Assembly: GCA_963698535.1 (NCBI GenBank)
Contig: CAVORD010000001.1
Coordinates: forward strand, 2,046,001 to 2,110,000
Length of the DNA stretch: 64,000 bases
Source: CAVORD01 sp963698535
Lineage (GTDB): Bacteria > Bacteroidota > Bacteroidia > Bacteroidales > VadinHA17
Direction of reading: 5' to 3'
Under the pieces are notes generated by a model. That model searched no databases. It was not told where the DNA came from and saw only the letters and a program-made list of their open reading frames with translations. The position numbers and the translations under genes are program-made. Below are positions 62,143 to 64,000 of the stretch, piece after piece (position 1 is the first letter of the stretch; each line of letters starts with the position of its first letter).

Positions 62143-62150
62143 ACACGATA
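62138..62150. other. Junction to unrelated sequence
   Basis: SprB-repeat DNA ends after CACATCCTGTCTGCA and unrelated sequence begins at about 62,141 (CGACACGATAG). Left of it codons and proteins are Bacteroidetes-like; right of it they are not. There are no IS ends, tRNA or direct repeats at the join. Confidence 0.75.
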
Positions 62151-62719
62151 GTCGCCCAGAGCTCCACCAGTCTCTTCCAACCTTTCCGGAATCTGCCCCG
62201 TAGAGATTTCTCAGAGAACAAACCTTCAACCTGGCGATAAATCTCAGGACGTGACTGCTGCAATGCTGCCAGCCTATGCTGATTTTCTTCGGCTAGCTGG
62301 CGCAATTGTTCCAATTCCACCTCGGCCCCATCCACCGACCTTGGGATAGCTGTGTAAAAATACCGACCAACAAACCCGCTGAGCACGATAATCAATGTCA
62401 TCAGGGTCAAGATCCCTGCCAGGCCATTGAACTTCCAGGAGGTATGCAGTAAAACCAGATAAGGTCCGACCAACCCGGTGAAGATATGAAATGAGAGCCA
62501 GCTTTCCATCTTTCCCCAGCGAGCGAATTGGTATCGTTTTCGAAGGGAATAAAGCACCTCGGTCATCAACATCATTATGAAACCCAGGATCCCAAGTGAG
62601 TGGCCCAGCAGACCGCTGGCAGAAGGGATTTCAGTCACCGCTGCTGCGCCGAGATAGAAAACCGTGATCCCGAAGATCGCCAGGAAAGCTAACCACAATT
62701 CCAGGTTTCTAATTCGCAT
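62143..62719 (-). CDS. Membrane protein, C-terminus cut at the junction
   Basis: An N-terminal part of about 190 residues with four membrane helices (LWLAFLAIFGITVFYLGAAA; FIMMLMTEVLYSLRK; FHIFTGLVGPYLVLLHTSW; ILTLMTLIIVLSGFVGRYF), the His-containing HIFTG and LLHTSW segments, and then a coiled-coil region (VELEQLRQLAEENQHRLAAL). The helix pattern with His suggests a cytochrome b561/ferric reductase-like protein. It starts 11 bases inside the end of the oxidoreductase gene. The reading continues past the junction only by chance. Confidence 0.7.
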
Positions 62720-64000
62720 CAAATTGCCTCCATCTCTGCCAATATTTGAACAGGATACTGCCAAGATCAGCCCCTGGGGTGACCAGAGAATCCCGTATCG
62801 AGGAAATATCCACCCCTTCCCGTACAAGATCCTCCAGAGCTTTGGATAGGGATTGATCTCCCATCAACAAAGCGCCCTCCAACTTAGTTTTTCCTACCAT
62901 CACCCGCAAGCGGTTGACATCAAAACTGTTCTGGCAGAGGATCGCATCCGGCAGCTGCTGCCAGGTTTCACTCTCCCCGCGGACAATCGAGAGATCCTCC
63001 TCACCACCTTTCTCGCCCGTCCCCACCCTGCCTATGATCGTTGTGGTCAGTCCCGTCAGGCGTGTGACATTCAATGCGTTCTGTCTGAGATAGGGCTGCT
63101 GCTCTCCGGCCATATTCATCCCCGCTACATGCCCCTGGTATCGCGCAGGGTTCCACAGGCTGTCAATAATCCAGTCCTCTGATAACGGGTCAAAAGATTC
63201 GGATACATCCCCAGCGGCATAAACATCCTGTGCACTGGTCTCCAGATATTCATTCACCCTCACCCCTCGTCCAACCTCCAACCCGCTCATCTTTGCCAGT
63301 CCAACCCGAGGCAGAACCCCAATGGCAAAGGCCACCATTTTAGTCCGATGCAGACGGCCATCTTTAGTCGCGACTCCAGTGACGCGGCCATTTCTGCCAA
63401 TGATCTTTGCCACCTCAGTATTTTTATAGATTCTCACCCCATCATGCCGCAGCCTGGATTCGATCATCCCGGATTCGATCTCATCCAGCACCCTGTTCCA
63501 ATATCGTTCTCCGCGGATGAAGAAATCCACAGCAACCCCGCGGGCGATCAGCCCTTCAACGATCTCGATCGCCGTGATCCCACCGCCGACAACCACCGCT
63601 TTCTTCTTCCACCGGGCTTGCCTGATCATCACCCTGGTTTTAGCCAGGGAATCCAGATAGACAACCCCATCCAGGTCGACCCCTTCGGTCGAAGGGCGAA
63701 CCGCCGCCGCGCCGGTCGCCACCAGCAACCGGTTATAGCGCATTTTCTTCCCATCATCGAAGGTGATCTCATGGTTGGCTGAATCTAATCCCAATGACTT
63801 GGTTGTGATAGAAGTTTATCCCCCGATCCTCAAAATCAGATCTGGTAAAGGGGAACAGCGATTTCTCGCCTAATTCTTTACTAAGGAAATATGCCAGCCC
63901 GGGGCGAGAGTAGTATCCTTGCTTTTCAGCAGAGATACACACGATCTCACTGGCGCGATCCAGATTCCGGATCGATTCGGCCGCCGCAATGCCAGCAGCA
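62709..64000 (-). CDS. NAD(P)/FAD-dependent oxidoreductase, N-terminus cut by the window edge (frameshifted)
   Basis: Pyridine nucleotide-disulfide oxidoreductase of the NADH-rubredoxin/nitrite reductase type. It has NRLLVATGAAAVRP, NADH-binding KAVVVGGGITAIEIVEGL, and the FAD-end motif DVYAAGDVSESFDP. The part upstream of 63,790 reads RASEIVCISAEKQGYYSRPGL in another frame; removing one G of GGG (CCC at 63790-63792 on +) joins YHNQVIG to LDSANHEITFDD. Phylogenetic flavour is Chloroflexi-like, by recall only. It overlaps the membrane protein gene by 11 bases, so the two probably form a redox pair. Confidence 0.85.

Noticed and set aside
60915..62180. SprB-repeat ORF starting at 62,180
   Set aside because: Its first residues come from the foreign sequence across the junction; the true N-terminus is not in the window.

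Overview
The window looks like a contig from an anaerobic, uncultured Bacteroidetes (Bacteroidales-like) genome, probably metagenomic. Clues are the TAnnTTTG promoter boxes a few tens of bases before several starts, few Shine-Dalgarno sites, a GldA-type ATPase, a giant SprB-repeat protein with a type IX secretion (type B) C-terminal signal, and Bacteroidetes-restricted families (DUF4834, DUF4296, DUF5723, long-form IspG). The last ~1.86 kb (after ~62,142) reads as a different organism, Chloroflexi-like in flavour, and is joined abruptly inside the SprB-repeat gene. I read this as an assembly chimera.

Layout. 1-3,041: end of an unknown gene, manC, and the lipid-transport pair mlaE-mlaF. 3,038-9,442 (minus): a four-gene uncharacterised envelope operon. 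9,593-14,188: TonB receptor, cyanophycinase-like lipoprotein, acetyltransferase-like protein. 14,348-20,739: trpS, divergent from an rbfA - methyltransferase - LolC/E - DUF4296 - amidohydrolase - radical SAM run. 20,776-24,310 (minus): asnS-rpoN-membrane protein operon. 24,569-28,133: universal stress protein, Na+/solute symporter, gldA-like ATPase. 28,693-34,885: methionine-cycle genes metK, metF and metH. 35,097-41,247: cysS, ispG, rnr and a GxxExxY gene. 41,441-46,036: a tightly overlapping five-gene operon (PqqD-like, HprK-like kinase, S26-type peptidase, ABC exporter, nucleotidyltransferase) that resembles a peptide-modification/export system but has no visible precursor or cyclase. It is the best candidate for an undescribed system.

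46,423-53,596 is a mobile/repeat island. It holds a tandem pair of IS110 copies (one broken) sitting between the arms of a palindrome, two Y1 (IS200/REP-type) transposases each followed by the same pair of hairpins at the same 52-nt spacing, a 52-bp tandem array, and two copies of a ~235-bp multi-hairpin element flanking two orphan genes. 53,597-62,142 (minus) is the SprB-repeat adhesin with about twenty 83-residue repeats and a 7-unit higher-order duplication.

Quality caveat. At least a dozen otherwise normal genes are broken by single-base frameshifts. Most are repaired by removing one base, usually from a short homopolymer. This pattern suggests uncorrected insertion errors rather than biology, so split genes are given here as single features spanning the frameshift.
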